From: Rachycentron canadum
Taxonomy: Eukaryota > Chordata > Actinopteri > Carangiformes > Rachycentridae
Assembly: GCA_038496675.1 (NCBI GenBank)
Contig: CM076651.1
Location: 13,727,553-13,791,552, forward strand
DNA length: 64,000 bases
Direction of reading: 5' to 3'
The notes beneath the pieces were generated by a model. The model was not told where the DNA came from, ran no database searches, and saw only the letters and a program-made list of their open reading frames with translations. Positions 50,301-61,581 of the stretch are shown here, one piece after another (position 1 is the stretch's first letter; each line of letters begins with the position of its first letter). The position numbers were made by a program, and so were the translations under genes.

Positions 50301-53300
50301 AAACCAGCCAGTTACACAATCACAGCAACATAGGCCTCAGCTGATGATGGGCCAGCCAGGACTGGCTGGATCTACAGGGCATCCTGGACTCAGGGGTCCC
50401 CAGCCCCAGTTGACACCACAACAACAGAACATTTTGGCTCAACGGATGATTGCATCTCAGCAGCAACAGCAGCAGCAGAATCTTGCAAAGAATTTGGCCC
50501 ACCTCCAGCAGCAGCAGATGGCACAGCAAAGACAACCTACACAACTGATTAGTCAGTCTAGTCAAGAGCAAGGGGGGCTGTCCCAACCATCTACTCCACA
50601 GATGGGCTCCTCACCTTCAGCGGGAAGTATCACACCTAAGCCACAGGGAGCTTCAGACACCCAAAACTCAGGGGCCAAAGAGGGTGGGATTCTGAGCCCT
50701 GTTCCAAGAACACCACCGCAGCACAGTGGACCCTCCACTCCCAATCAGATGACTCACCTAGGCCCCGGAAATGATCATCAAACAGATTTTGGACGACAGC
50801 AGTTACAACAACAGCAACAGCATCAAAACCAGGTTTATATTTCCCAGCAGCAACAATCAAATCCCCAATCTGTACCAGAACAACAAACAAGTTTAGTAGG
50901 AAATCAACAAGCCGGTGTGTTTCAACAACAGCAGCAACAACTCGCGCTCACTGTCCAGAGGCAAGGTTCCCTCAGTGCAGACAAGCCCAGTTTGATGACT
51001 GCTAAAGAAGAAGGCAAACCAGTTGATTTCTTGGCTCAGCAGCAGCAACAGCAATCAGCTCAAAATGCTATGCAACAGTCCCAAGATCCAAGCATCCAGC
51101 AGCAGATTATAGTCCAGAATCATCCTGGCCAGCCACAGCCTGTTGTGATGGGCCATAGCCCACAACAACAAGCTCTCATTGCCCAGCAGCAAAAACAACA
51201 GGCCATAATGGGCATGATGAGAGCCCAGCAGCAAGGAATGATGGCACAGAGGCCTGGAGTTCCACTTGGACAAATCCGTAACCCTATCAACATCCCAGCT
51301 AGTATTGCTCAGAATCCTCAGCTGCGCAATCTTCCCCCAAACCAGCAGATACAGCACATACAGGCCATTATTGCCCAAAGGCAGCTCCAACAGGGACAGA
51401 TGCTGCGGATGTCAATGGGTCAGGAACAACAAGGTCAATTGAGGTCTCACATGCCACCAGGTCAAATGCCACAAGTTGGGCAGCAGATGCAAGGGATGGA
51501 AGGCCAACAGATGCCTTATGGAGCCATAGGGAAACAGGGAGCAATGGGAAATCAACAACAATTGGGCCAACAATCTAGTGGTGTTCCTCAGATACAACAT
51601 GGAATGATGGTCCCTGGGCAACAGCAGCCACAAGTAGGGGAAATGATGCAGCAACATATTATGAGAGGCCAAGTACCAGTGCCACATTCCCCCATGGACC
51701 AGGGCCGTATGATAAGGCCAACATCTCCACGTCAGCCATTGGCTAATTCTCCTGTGGATCCACAACGGCACGTATTTAATCAAGCTATGGGTATGCGTCC
51801 ACCCACTCCTAACCAGAACCAACAACAAGCACTCATGTCTGCTGCTGCAGGCCGCATGCAGGGCTCTCCATCCCATGCATATTCTCCTAGAGGTCCCTTT
51901 GGAATGAGCCCAGCCCACCCAGCCTCACCCCATTCATCCCTTGTCTCCTCGCCTTCTGTAGTTGACAACAGGACTGGAAGGGGAAGCCCATACAGCCAAG
52001 TCAAAGCATCCCCACTCAGGTCGCCTGGAGCCAAGAGTCCACTTGATTGTCCGGGACTCAAAGTAGAAATTCAAACATCAGCTAGTGAAACATCTCATAC
52101 AGCCTCAGCTATCCCCAATGGGCCTCAAAAAGGCCTGATTATTCAGCAACCATCGCAGCAGGCTACAGAGAGCCATCTCACTCACACACAGCATGGCTCT
52201 AGAGAAGGGGAGGTGTGCAAGATGACCCTACAGAACATTAAACAGGAGCCAAGGGAGGTTCAGTGTGATGGTGCAGCAGAGGCTCATCCTGGTGCTATAA
52301 AGCGAGAAGCAACTGGTGAGGTGGTTACTTCTGGGAACAATACTAGCTTTATTAATGCTGGAAACATGGACCCTGGAAGTCAAGGCCCAAGATCTGAGAC
52401 TGGACAGCAACTACTACAAAAACTCCTGCGAACCAAGAACCTTCAGCTTGGTGCTCAGAGACCTTCGGAAGGCATCCATAATGAGATCAATGGCCACATC
52501 AACAGTAAATTAGCAATGCTGGAGCAAAAACTTCAAGGAACTCCACGAAATATGGAGGTATGTATTTTTTCTTTGGTTTATTCATTGTTTTTGTCCTAAT
52601 TATACTATTTGTTAGTGAAATAACTTCTTTCATTTTCAATCCTTTATAGGACTTGCAGTCTATAACAAAAAGGGCTCCTGTACAAAAGCCAAAGCGCACT
52701 AATAAGGCAACTGGAGACCGAGTGCCTAACGCACGGAAGAAAAATAAGAAGGAAGAAGTTGGAAAAAGTGCTGAAGCCTTAATAAAGCAACTCAAGCAGG
52801 TGAAGGGATGACAAATATTGATTTCCTTAATGATTTTTTTACCATTAATGTTTTTAAGAGTGCTTCTTCATCATATAGACTAATGGCCATGTACACTTTA
52901 GGGTCTCTCTCTGCTGCCCCTGATGGAGCCTTCAATCACCGCCAGCCTGGATCTATTTGCACCTTTTGGGAGCAGCCCAGCCAACGGCAAAGCCCAGCTC
53001 AAAGGATCCTTTGGAAATGCAGTGCTGGAAAATATCCCAGACTATTATTCTCAGTTACTCACCAAGGTATAACTAAGCTGCAACATGTACCAATGGTTAG
53101 CTGTCACACGTCGTGACAACATTTGGCTGTTGATTAATGCTTCTTCACCTTTCTGAAACAAAGTTGTTTCACAAGCATTTTGTTTTGTGCCTTTACAGAG
53201 TAACCTCAGTAACCCACCAACACCTCCATCCTCCCTGCCACCTACTCCTCCACCCTCAGTACAGCACAAGCTGCTGAATGGAGTGACTCCTGTGGAGGAG

Positions 53301-56300
53301 CTGTCTGAGGGTCAGAAAGACCCAGAGCCAGCAGAACCAATGGGTACACAATTAGGGATTTTAGGGAAATTATTGTTTTTCATGAAATTTAATCTGCAGT
53401 TGTACAGTAAATGGCTTCTAAAATCCCTATAATTTTCCCTGCAGAGTCTGTTACAGAGGAGGTAAAGAGTGTAGACATTCTGGCAGCTCTGCCCACCCCA
53501 CCACATAACCAGAATGAGGACATCAGGTACAATGAGACAATTGTTTTTCTTTGTCAACTAGAACATGTGGATTTCTTGTTGTCATAAACATAGGAAATGT
53601 CTTTAACAGGATGGAGAGCGATGATGAGGATGCCCCTGAAAGTATCATCCCAGCTTCATCCCCTGAGAGTAATGTGGGTGATGAAACACCACGTTTTCCT
53701 CACCTCCGTGAACCCAAAGAGGAAGAGACAGAGAGGGCAATTTCTCCCATCATCCCCCTCATACCTCGCACTGCCATACCAGGTATTATACAACACTGTA
53801 TATGCCAAATGTAATTCCCAGAAACGGCAGCATTACTCGTGTATACCAGGATGTTACAGAGAAAACCATTCTGAAAGTGTTTTATGATATTTTGCATGGT
53901 CAAATGCAAACTTTAGAAAAGATGGATTTACACTTTTGCTTCTCTTGTAGCATTCCCAGAAAACAAACCATTTGAAGCAGCTGATGGGAAAGTAGTTTCC
54001 ACCTCCAACCACTGGGACAAGGCCAAAAACAATGAGGTCTCTGTTACCTTCATGCTGTCCTCTGCTGCAGCCAAGGTACTAATCGGTGATATCATTGCAT
54101 CCTGTTTAACCTTTCTTTATCTTCATGTATTGTTAACAAAAACTCAAACTGCCTTGTTTCCAGAAACTGAACCATGTGATGATGGCCATGGCCCAGTTGC
54201 TAAACATTAGAATGCCAGGTTCTTATGAAGTGACTTTCCCTTCCCAAAATCCTGACCTTCCTGCAGTGGATGGGCCTGCGAAAGGACCCACCCAGTCAGG
54301 TATTCCTTCAGATACAATTTTGTCCTATTGTCTCATGGGGTTAGGAAGGTTACAACATCTGGGTGTGAATCTGTCAAGACTTTTTTTATGCCAGCCTGCT
54401 ACACCCAGTCATGCAATAAACATCCTGATTCATTTGCATCCAAATTAAAATAACTAATAAAGATAAAATGTCAAGAACTCAACCTTTTTTTGGCCTCATG
54501 TGACCAATCTCTTACTTGTAGCTTGATTAGTACGAGTTGTGCAGATTTGCTGTTTGAAAAGTTTTATCACTGTAGTCAAGTGACTACACTGGTAGGGAAA
54601 CACTTGTATACTTAGTCTTAAGTTTTCTTAATAAGACTAATGTTAAAATGTCAACCTTTTTCCAGGGGCTCTGTCTACAAAGGATGGTGCTTCACCCAGT
54701 CAGGATGAATGGCTGAGACAGTTTGATGTGTCTTTACCAGGCTGTACATTGAAGAAACAAGTTGACATTCTGGCACTCATTAAACAGGTCAGTCATTACG
54801 GGATTGTGTAAAGGGTCATATTCCTTGTATTACATGTCTTGAAAGCTACAGATCTCCCATGTGCATTTTCCCCCAGGAATTCCCAGAAAAAGAGGACAAA
54901 CCGGTCCAGCACTGTTACACAACCAATGTAAATGACTTGGATGTGCGCCACCTTCCTATTATACCAGTGGAGGAATCTCCACCCCCATCGCCATCTCCTC
55001 CAGAACCTCCCCCATCTGTCCCAGTCCTGACTAGTGAAGCTGAGCCTTCCAAACAATCAGCTTCTCCATCCCCCTCTCCCTCCAGTCCAACAAATGTCCA
55101 GATCAAGACTGAACCTGAACTGGATGTTGGTCCTCCTGCTGATGCCACACAACCAACTGATGTCACAGAGTCTGAAGTTGCTGCTCCGGAGTCGGTCACT
55201 GATCCACCACCTGCCTCTGCAATTTCTGATCCTACTGCTCCTTCTGAAGATCAGAAGGATCTGAGTCCTGCTGCCAAGGAGGAGGATTCAGCTGCTGATC
55301 CAGCACAACCTCCTAAAGATTCTCCCAGCACCATGGAGTCCTCCCCTAAGCCTATCAAGCAGCGCAGGCCTCTGTCCCCTGATGAAGAGGTGGTACACCC
55401 CAAAGTGAAAAAGTGGAAGGGGATTCGCTGGAAGCGTCTTCAGATTGTCATCTCAATACGAAAGGGTGGATCTAAGAAAGAGAGTACCCGTGAGGTGTCT
55501 GAGCTGATGGAACGCTTGCGCATTACTCTTCGACCAGAGAAGCTGCCTCGGGATAAACGTAAATGCTGTTTCTGCCATGAGGAAGGTGATGGAGCCACAG
55601 ATGGGCCTGCCCGCTTGCTTAACATTGATGTGGACCTGTGGGTGCACCTTAATTGTGCCCTGTGGTCCACAGAGGTGTATGAGACACAGGGGGGTGCCCT
55701 TATCAATGTGGAGGTAGCCCTGCGTCGTGGATTGCGGACTCTTTGCGCGTACTGCCAGAAAACGGGTGCCACCAACAGCTGCAACAGACTGCGATGCCCG
55801 AATGTCTACCATTTTGCCTGTGCCATCCGGGCACGCTGCATGTTCTTCAAAGACAAGACCATGTTGTGCACTCAGCATAAGCTGAAGGGCCCCAGTGAGG
55901 ATGAACTAAGCACGTTTGCTGTTTTGCGTCGCGTCTACATTGAGCGTGATGAGGTGAAGCAGATTGCCAGCATCTTGCAGCGAGGTGACCGTATCCACCT
56001 GTTCCGTGTTGGTGGTCTCATCTTTCATGCTGTTGGCCAGTTGCTACCCTCCCAAATGACCAACTTCCACTCGCCCACCGCCATCTTCCCAGTTGGCTAT
56101 GAGGCCACACGCATCTACTGGAGCACCCGTGTGCCCAACAAGCGCTGTAGGTACCGCTGCCGCATCGGCGAGGATGATGGTCGCCCTCTGTTTGAAGTGC
56201 GTGTTCTGGAGCATGGCATGGAGGATTTGCATTATCGCGACACAACTCCAGAGGGTAAGAACATGATCACCGCTTCCACTTCGTCATATGGTTTCTCTGA

Positions 56301-58112
56301 GTATTATACTTTACCAATTAAAATAAATGATAAACTCCTGACCTTTGACTGAGTTTAAGTCACTGTCTTTGTCTATAGGAATCTGGGACCAGGTAGTTCA
56401 GCAGGTGGCTAAACTCAGAGATGAATCATCCATGTTGCAGCTGTTCACTGAACATGTCAAAGGAGAGGAAATGTATGGTCTCACAGTTCATGCTGTTATG
56501 CGAATCACTGAGTCGGTAAGAGTTTGTTGAATTTGTATTATTTCCCTTGTTTTTTGTCTCTATGTCCCTGTTGTAATTGAAGCCTTTTACAAGGCAGCAT
56601 GACAAATGGAAAGCTTGATCCTTTAACTAGAGCCCTTGGGCTACATCTCCACACAAGCCATGCTATGGCATGAGTTTACATAAAAAGTGCACAATAACAC
56701 AATATGTGTTACTTTGATGTATTTTAGTTGCCTGGAGTGGAGAACTGCCAGAACTATCAGTTCCGATATGGCCGTCACCCTCTGATGGAGCTCCCTCTCA
56801 TGATCAATCCCACTGGCTGTGCTCGCTCTGAGCCCAAGGTTCCCACACACTGCAAGAGGTAAAGACAACAGCACTTAGCAATAAGCCACAAGAACTTGGG
56901 CTTTTCAGTACCTCACATGTTGTGGTGGGCACATGATGAAGGAGAGTAAACCTTCTGTGTCTGATCTTAAGTCATTATAATCATAGTGTCTTGTCTTGTA
57001 GGATGTTGACTTAAATATTACATTATCAAATAATGTTTTTTGATTTGTTTATCTTATTATATCAGTCTTTAAAGTTTATGCGACATATTCTTGTACAGTA
57101 GATGAGAAAAGTTAGTTCCCATATTTTTGCCAAAAAGCATTTTTAAATGAATTTTTCTTGCTAAACGTCTGGTCACTGCTCACACTTAAGTTTCTTTTTG
57201 TCTCAAGGCCTCACACTCTAAACAGCACCAGCGTGTCAAAAGCCTACCAGAGCACCTTCACTGGTGAGCTCAACACACCATACAGCAAACAGTTTGTCCA
57301 CTCCAAGTCCTCCCAGTATCGGCGCCTGAAGACAGAGTGGAAGAACAACGTGTATCTGGCACGATCCCGCATTCAAGGTCTGGGTCTGTATGCTGCCAAG
57401 GATCTGGAGAAGCACACCATGGTAATTGAGTACATTGGTACTGTCATACGCAACGAGGTCGCCAATCGCCGTGAGAAGATCTATGAGTCACAGGTACAAA
57501 TTTTATTTATTAATTTACAAACTTATTCTCAAACACTTAAAAAGTTTTAAGTTAAATTTGAATTTCTGTTAATCAGTTTATCCATTTCCTTTTTGTTAAC
57601 GTAGAACCGTGGGATCTACATGTTCCGCATCAACAATGAGCAGGTGATTGATGCCACTCTAACAGGTGGCCCAGCTCGGTAAGTGTTGATTTGTTACTGG
57701 CTGCCTCATTGTAAATCATTGCAAACCCTTGAGTCAAATATCAGTATTTTAACTGACTTCTTTTTCTCTTTTCCAGCTATGTCAACCATTCCTGCGCTCC
57801 CAACTGTGTTGCAGAGGTTGTAACATTTGACAAGGAAGACAAGATCATCATCATTTCCAGCCGCAGAATCCCAAAGGGAGAAGAGGTGCAGTGCATTAGG
57901 AAACTTTCCACTACTCAATCTTGCATGTCAAGATTTTACTTTTCATTTTAATACCTTTTTTATGTTTTTGAAGTTAAGTTACAATTTTTGTGTTTACTGT
58001 ATCCGTCTCTTGATTCCAGCTGACTTACGACTACCAGTTTGACTTTGAGGATGATCAGCACAAGATCCCTTGCCATTGTGGAGCTTGGAATTGTCGCAAG
58101 TGGATGAATTAA
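33765..58112 (+). CDS. kmt2d: Histone-lysine N-methyltransferase 2D (MLL2/MLL4), 54 coding exons, 5058 aa
   Basis: All 54 coding exons join in one frame of 15,177 nt (human protein 5537 aa). Domain order is ePHD1 and PHD2-3 (about 55-303), an additional PHD finger (342-385), an acidic linker, a second PHD triplet (about 845-1025), an HMG-like box (about 1495-1555), long Pro/Ser- and Gln-rich regions, ePHD (about 4550-4658), FYRN/FYRC (about 4671-4830), the WDR5-binding WIN motif (GCARSEP, Arg4861) and SET plus post-SET (4918-5058). In animals KMT2D puts H3K4 mono-methylation on enhancers within a complex with KDM6A, PTIP, PA1, NCOA6 and WDR5/RBBP5/ASH2L/DPY30. Exon coordinates are given in the block entries that follow. 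The start MDEQKSNCEEN was chosen because it is the first ATG after the acceptor and leads directly into ePHD1. Confidence 0.96.
36992..38252 (+). CDS. kmt2d: kmt2d exons 11-13: acidic linker and Arg/Gly-rich patch
   Basis: Exons 36992-37785, 37935-38048 and 38139-38252 (residues 502-842). Exon 11 is Ser/Glu-rich with a pure acidic run at about 651-662 and a conserved end (SPGRSRVKQ). It is much shorter than the mammalian counterpart because the long tandem PPPEESP-type repeat is absent. Exon 12 encodes a basic Gly/Arg patch (PRGGGGGRGRGG), and exon 13 the conserved DDTMQNTVVLFSNTDKFVL segment leading into the second PHD group. Confidence 0.92.
38397..39553 (+). CDS. kmt2d: kmt2d exons 14-17: second PHD triplet
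   Basis: Exons 38397-38501, 38588-38769, 39075-39239 and 39444-39553 (residues 843-1029). Three consecutive zinc fingers are visible: CVVCGSFG...CYHPYC; CIVCEMCGKASD...LLCDDCDVSYHTYC; and CPVCRENF...CQYCDRWVHAVC...CTSC. The last finger of this triplet in human KMT2D reads the histone H4 tail and guides H4K16 acetylation-linked targeting; by homology the same is expected here. The fingers are nearly colinear with the human protein. Confidence 0.94.
39683..42120 (+). CDS. kmt2d: kmt2d exons 18-27: basic linker
   Basis: Exons 39683-39727, 39840-40028, 40121-40309, 40400-40522, 40864-40985, 41085-41220, 41332-41418, 41537-41614, 41743-41901 and 42051-42120 (residues 1030-1428). Conserved islands sit in variable sequence: FEGVWLTE-like (LEGVWLTESG), SPLHKRRQRR, KKRKRKPYRPG, RRGRKKSKLEDMFPAYLQEAFFGK and DSEQFFRKVLG. 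The KRKRKP and RRGRKKSK stretches look like nuclear localisation or AT-hook-like basic motifs. Exon 18 starts at a CAGTAGTAG triple acceptor, and exon 25 follows a T-rich tract of about 36 nt. Confidence 0.9.
40600..40815 (+). repeat. possible dispersed repeat in kmt2d intron 21
   Basis: The segment beginning 'ggtcagacagacattagcc' and ending near 'gccaaggtgccgaagcaat' resembles an interspersed fish repeat that I recall in other genomes. I cannot classify it, and the identification is from memory only. Confidence 0.3.
42231..43105 (+). CDS. kmt2d: kmt2d exons 28-30: HMG-like box
   Basis: Exons 42231-42469, 42596-42669 and 43055-43105 (residues 1429-1550). The block GLSYNQRSLQRWEKDEELG precedes an HMG-box-like region with WASRCKQIMKIWRKV and APYLQKAKDNRAAQR. 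The whole segment is strongly conserved with human KMT2D. It is thought to be a DNA- or protein-binding helix bundle. Confidence 0.93.
43215..44843 (+). CDS. kmt2d: kmt2d exon 31: large Pro/Ser-rich exon
   Basis: A single 1629-nt exon (residues 1551-2093), rich in Pro, Ser and Gln and predicted disordered. Conserved islands include GTPGTPRR-like, APMTPR, QPPLTPRPQ, RVPSSPQSQGSSQSP and RFQSPDP. It ends in SPSELEKHRQ. A tandem CAGCAG acceptor at the start could drop one glutamine. Frames in other phases of this exon are shadows. Confidence 0.93.
44930..47491 (+). CDS. kmt2d: kmt2d exons 32-34: coiled segment, acidic LXXLL region and polyQ
   Basis: Exons 44930-45100, 45314-45456 and 45687-47491 (residues 2094-2799). 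Exon 32 starts with a conserved helical stretch (RQRLREFLIRQQMQRNS). Exon 34 contains the strongly conserved acidic block NLETNDPHLDDLLNSDEFDL, with an LXXLL motif (LDDLL, about 2451-2455) of the type used to bind nuclear receptors. It also carries ELPLLIQDLLEHEKKE and a run of 12 glutamines encoded at 47287-47322, mostly CAG. The 142-kb-scale human exon pattern is preserved, but linkers are shorter and diverged. Confidence 0.92.
47287..47322 (+). repeat. kmt2d: CAG/CAA tract encoding 12 glutamines
   Basis: Twelve consecutive Gln codons (CAG5-CAA-CAG5-CAA) in kmt2d exon 34. The CAA interruptions should limit slippage. Confidence 0.95.
47595..49459 (+). CDS. kmt2d: kmt2d exons 35-38: conserved coiled-coil core
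   Basis: Exons 47595-47718, 48878-48959, 49045-49111 and 49227-49459 (residues 2800-2968). Nearly identical to human in DPIAKAKMVALKGIK, QYEEWLLHTQQLLQMQ-like, EEQIGVHRKSRKALCAKQRT and KKAGREFAEADAEKLKLV. The last stretch is a long heptad-like helix, likely a coiled coil. The 1159-nt intron between exons 35 and 36 (47719-48877) contains no recognisable gene. Confidence 0.93.
49591..52557 (+). CDS. kmt2d: kmt2d exon 39: giant Gln/Met/Gly-rich exon
   Basis: A single 2967-nt exon (residues 2969-3957), matching the large polyQ exon 39 of human KMT2D. It starts with VRKQQKEHTNLIAEYRSKQQ, continues through interspersed Gln, Met, Gly and Pro, and ends with conserved KREATGE, LLQKLLRTKNLQL and EINGHINSKLAMLEQKLQGT. 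The glutamine runs are short and interrupted compared with the long uninterrupted runs in mammals. Large open frames in the +1 phase and on the minus strand are by-products of CAG-rich composition. Confidence 0.94.
52650..54787 (+). CDS. kmt2d: kmt2d exons 40-47
   Basis: Exons 52650-52799, 52902-53066, 53199-53343, 53445-53526, 53610-53782, 53951-54075, 54164-54299 and 54666-54787 (residues 3958-4323). Exon 41 reads GLSLLPLMEPSITASLDLFA and ends DYYSQLLTK. It was found by matching the family, because the longest frame over it is in the wrong phase. Exons 42-44 contain NLSNPPTPPSSLPPTPPPS and ESDDEDAPESIIPASSPES. Exons 45-46 match the human MLTVSAAAAKNLNGVMVAVAE region. All phases are consistent. 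Confidence 0.92.
54877..56858 (+). CDS. kmt2d: kmt2d exons 48-50: ePHD, FYRN/FYRC and WIN motif
   Basis: Exons 54877-56254, 56379-56515 and 56728-56858 (residues 4324-4871). After a Pro/Ser-rich lead comes KWKGIRWKRL, then the extended PHD (CCFCHEEGDGATDGPARLL, LWVHLNCALWS, CPNVYHFACAI). The FYRN region follows (RVYIERDEVKQIAS, FRVGGLIFHAVGQLLP), then FYRC (RYRCRIGEDDGRPLFEVRV). Exon 50 carries the WIN motif (NPTGCARSEPK) that docks WDR5. This is among the most conserved parts of the protein and is present in full. Confidence 0.96.
57208..58112 (+). CDS. kmt2d: kmt2d exons 51-54: SET and post-SET catalytic domain
   Basis: Exons 57208-57493, 57605-57678, 57777-57885 and 58020-58112 (residues 4872-5058). 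The SET domain runs from NNVYLARSRIQGLGLYAAKD to ELTYDYQFDFE. It includes the EYIGT strand, the RYVNHSCAPNC pseudo-knot that forms the S-adenosylmethionine/lysine pocket, and the ELTYDY motif. The post-SET zinc cluster CHCGAWNCRKWMN ends the protein exactly as in human. All catalytic landmarks look intact, so an active methyltransferase is expected. Confidence 0.97.
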
Positions 58113-61015
58113 CAAGAAGAAAGAAAAACTGAGAACTTCCCTCTCACTGGTGCCAGAACACTCCTGCGCCAAAGCCTTTGAATCCTACATAGCCAGTGCA
58201 TAAGCTGTTCTGAAAGATGTGGTTGGAGGAAGGCTGGCCTCCGCCATTGAAAGACTAAAAGCGGTGACACCTGTAGCCAAAGGTTTGAAGAGCATTAATC
58301 AATAAAAGCAACCGACCACCTCCATTAGCAGCAGCTTGATGGTGGGACTGACTTTCATGTTTGGACTAGTGAATCACCCTTTCCTCAGCCAAAACCCTTT
58401 TCCCCCCCCTTCGACTGTTCTCAATAAGCTTACAGTGGCTGGAAAACAATCCTCAACATCTACCAAATGATTCTGACCCTCTGATAACAATACGCGTAGT
58501 GCAGAGCTCACCTCGAGCTTCAACAAAAAGCCATTTTAAAATACTAAGAATGAACTAATGATGCATTTTTATGTTTTAAGTCGGACCTATTTCCTGTCCC
58601 ACCTAACCACACCTCCCCCTTACCTCCCAGAAAAGGCACTTTCCCATCAAGTCATCAATGAAGACAACACGGATATTGGCTAGCTAGACAATCTTGATGT
58701 GGCTCTGTGTAAGAACTACATATGATCGATGGAAGAAAAAAAAGAAAAAAAAAAGATGTAAGTTAATATAAAATTTGAGATGCTATTGATCTGTGTCTCC
58801 AGACACACCAGATGTTCTGACTGTGTGGAATCCCAAGGTGGGTTAGTTGGACTCAGTCTACCTCATTGATTTAGCGGGAAGTGACTGCTTTGTATGAAAA
58901 CTGTTAACTGCTACTGTGGAACCGGGGGGAAAGGGGGAATGTTTTTATGGGCTTAGCCTTCTCGGACAAGCAGGGAATCTTAAGCAGCAGGTTTGCTCTA
59001 TCTACTCTATGCTGATGATGATTTACAAAAATGAGCCAACATAATTATTATTCATGAATTATTTATACAGAGGAAATATATGACAGTTTTGATAAGATAT
59101 TGCATTAAAATCACAATCAAGCTTAGCGTGTGTCCTGTATGCCACCAAATCATCCTGGATATTGATGTAGCTTTTTTTTTCTTTTTTTTCTTTTTTTTTT
59201 TTTTGTGCTTTTTATTTATGCATCTCAAACCATGCTATTAGCTGTGTGAAAGCACAATAACATCCATCTTTTAAGTTGCTTAAGACAGTAATGGTGTGAG
59301 TGAATGGCTCTAGGATCACAGGACACTTATAGTCTTTGAAGAAGACTATGGAGTCCAAAATTAACCAAGTACACATTTGCTCGTCGCTTCATACATTGAA
59401 GTTCCACTTGTTGAAAACCAGCCGGTGGATGCATGACTACTGCCCCATTTGATGCTTTTTATTCCCCAGCAACTCGATCTTTTCACAACTCAACCTTAAA
59501 CTTTGAATCATGCCTCTTCCTCCCTGTATTATTTAGTGGACTGTTGTTAAACTTTACTGTAGTAAGTCTTCCTCTGCCTGAGTACAGCCTGCAGTGTTTT
59601 TACTTCCCCTGTAGTGTGCTTTTCTAGTGCTGGTACTGTCCTCTCAAGGCTGAACTGATGGCAGGGAAAGACTTATTGGAAAAAAGGGCATTTGTTTTCA
59701 TTTCTATGTAAGATGAATGAAAAAAGTCTTTAAAGGGAGCTTTACTGAAACTCCACCTTCCCATACTACTTTGTTTCCTCCTTCCCCTAACCTAAGACCT
59801 CACGTGATTTTAAAAATGCAAAGTTGTACAAACTGTATATATAGTATATGCATTAGGGGACAGCAACTCTTTATCCAGCCCCTTTGTAATCAATAAAGTC
59901 AAAAGTGTAGAGAAATAAAATTGAAAAAAAAAAAATCAACCACTGGATATCATTTTAACAAAGATAAAGCTGTATATAAATATAAATATATGTAAAATGG
60001 CAAACTAATATCTTTATGTATATGAACCAGAGTGTTTTGCATTTACCTGTTTTTCTATTAGTGTTTTTGCTATAAGCTCTCAGAGACAAGTTTGTTAAAA
60101 TAGGTATGAGAAAATGTCTGGTCTTCTCCAATCAATTGCGAGAAGCCGAGGTGATTACAAAACTGTTTGGATTCATGTGGAGAGTCAATAATTAAGACAT
60201 GAAAATCACTTCTTGCATAAAGCAGTACAATGGTGCATAGCATTTGTATTTATGTAATATTGTTCGTGTTTATTTTTCTTTTTATTTATGCTACTGCTTG
60301 TTGATTACCAAAACCTGTCCCATAATCGGTTACAATTGGATTAATATACTCTTGAATGGAAAATCTTGAATTCCCTAGAATATTGTTAGTGTTTTGCTTT
60401 TTTTTTTATATCTTCCCTATAGAAGTGAATGTGTTGGTAAACCTTGTGAAATGGTTACTTGGCCTAATGTATGTTATGTAATACTCATAAAGTTAATCCC
60501 ATACTTAACCTGGTAATGAATTGCACTCTCATAGTATAACAGAGAACTTCTCTAAAGTGGTAGATATTGATCAAGTATCCGAAGCAGTGATATATATATA
60601 TATTTTTTGGTATGTTTCTATTTCAAGGGAAGACCATGACGAGACATTAAGCCGCTCACTGGATTTTAGCCTGAATAATTTTTAACTTCTCTGAATCTTA
60701 ATTTAAGTTCTCTGCATATCTTATAATTTAATAAAGTTTGCTCAAATTGAAGGTTTTTTTTAACCTCACCTACTTTTTAAAAAGATGTTGCATCTGTACA
60801 GCAGAGATACTTTTAGGGAATATGAATAAATATAATGATCATTTTTATTGTATGTGGCATGTTTTGTATGGATATTATTTTGAATTGTACATATGTTTTT
60901 CAGGACGCCAGAGGTTGCATCTCTTTATATACAGCTTTCCCACTCCCTCTCCCCTTCATCTTATTTCTTTGTCTGCTTTTGTTTCTTGTAAAGGAAAATA
61001 AAATGCATTTTAAAT
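58113..61015 (+). other. kmt2d: kmt2d 3' UTR (inferred)
   Basis: Non-coding sequence after the kmt2d stop with several possible poly(A) signals, including AATAAA at 59892-59897, 59914-59919 and 60730-60735, and one near 60997. An A-rich run at about 59924 follows the second. Three Pumilio-type words (TGTANATA) occur in the distal half. Alternative 3' ends are likely. Confidence 0.6.
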
Positions 61016-61575
61016 ATGTGCTCATTTTTCTGTTATAAACTCTGAATCTGAGCCTTCATATTGAAATTGAAGGTTTCCTCTTGACATTTTTAAATGGTAA
61101 ATTAAAAAAAAAAAAAACAAACTCATAATTGACTACTTGTAGAGCTTTCTCCCACATCTCATGACCTTAATCATCAGATGGGAGTTTGGTCACGTTGCCA
61201 GAGACAGTTGCGTTATCATAAAGTGTGGGACTCCACAAAATAACATGAAAAAATGATGCAATTTACTGAACAGTATAAAGGACAGTTTCACAATTTTAAT
61301 TCAAGTCAGTTTTCAGTCAATGGTCAGTTGCCAATAACCAACTATTTTCTCACTAAAATCCTCCTAGTGCATTGATTTTGATGATTGTGAGGCTAAATCA
61401 GCAGAGTAGGAATCATTACACAAATCAAAACCTTGTTTTCAGACTTGATTTGCAGGCCTATCTTTTAATTGCTTTTTTCAAACCTCTGCAAACGTTAAGC
61501 TTGTGACAGCTGTTGACAATGAAAACAACATCTTGAATGAACAGCACAGTTGAGACCAGATAAGAAAAAGAGGAA
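61016..61575. other. gap between convergent kmt2d and acvr1b transcript ends
   Basis: About 560 nt between the last plausible kmt2d polyadenylation signal and the acvr1b signal on the other strand. AT-rich with an A14 run near 61105. No gene seen. Confidence 0.5.
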
Positions 61576-61581
61576 TTTATT
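61576..61581 (-). other. acvr1b: polyadenylation signal for acvr1b (minus strand)
   Basis: TTTATT on the plus strand is AATAAA on the minus strand. It gives acvr1b a 3' UTR of about 2.3 kb, which is in the expected range. Use of this site is inferred. Confidence 0.45.

Noticed and set aside
52808..53116. A 102-codon plus-strand frame around kmt2d exon 41
   Set aside because: Phase is wrong. The conserved reading (LSLLPLMEPS) is in another frame with a proper acceptor at 52901.
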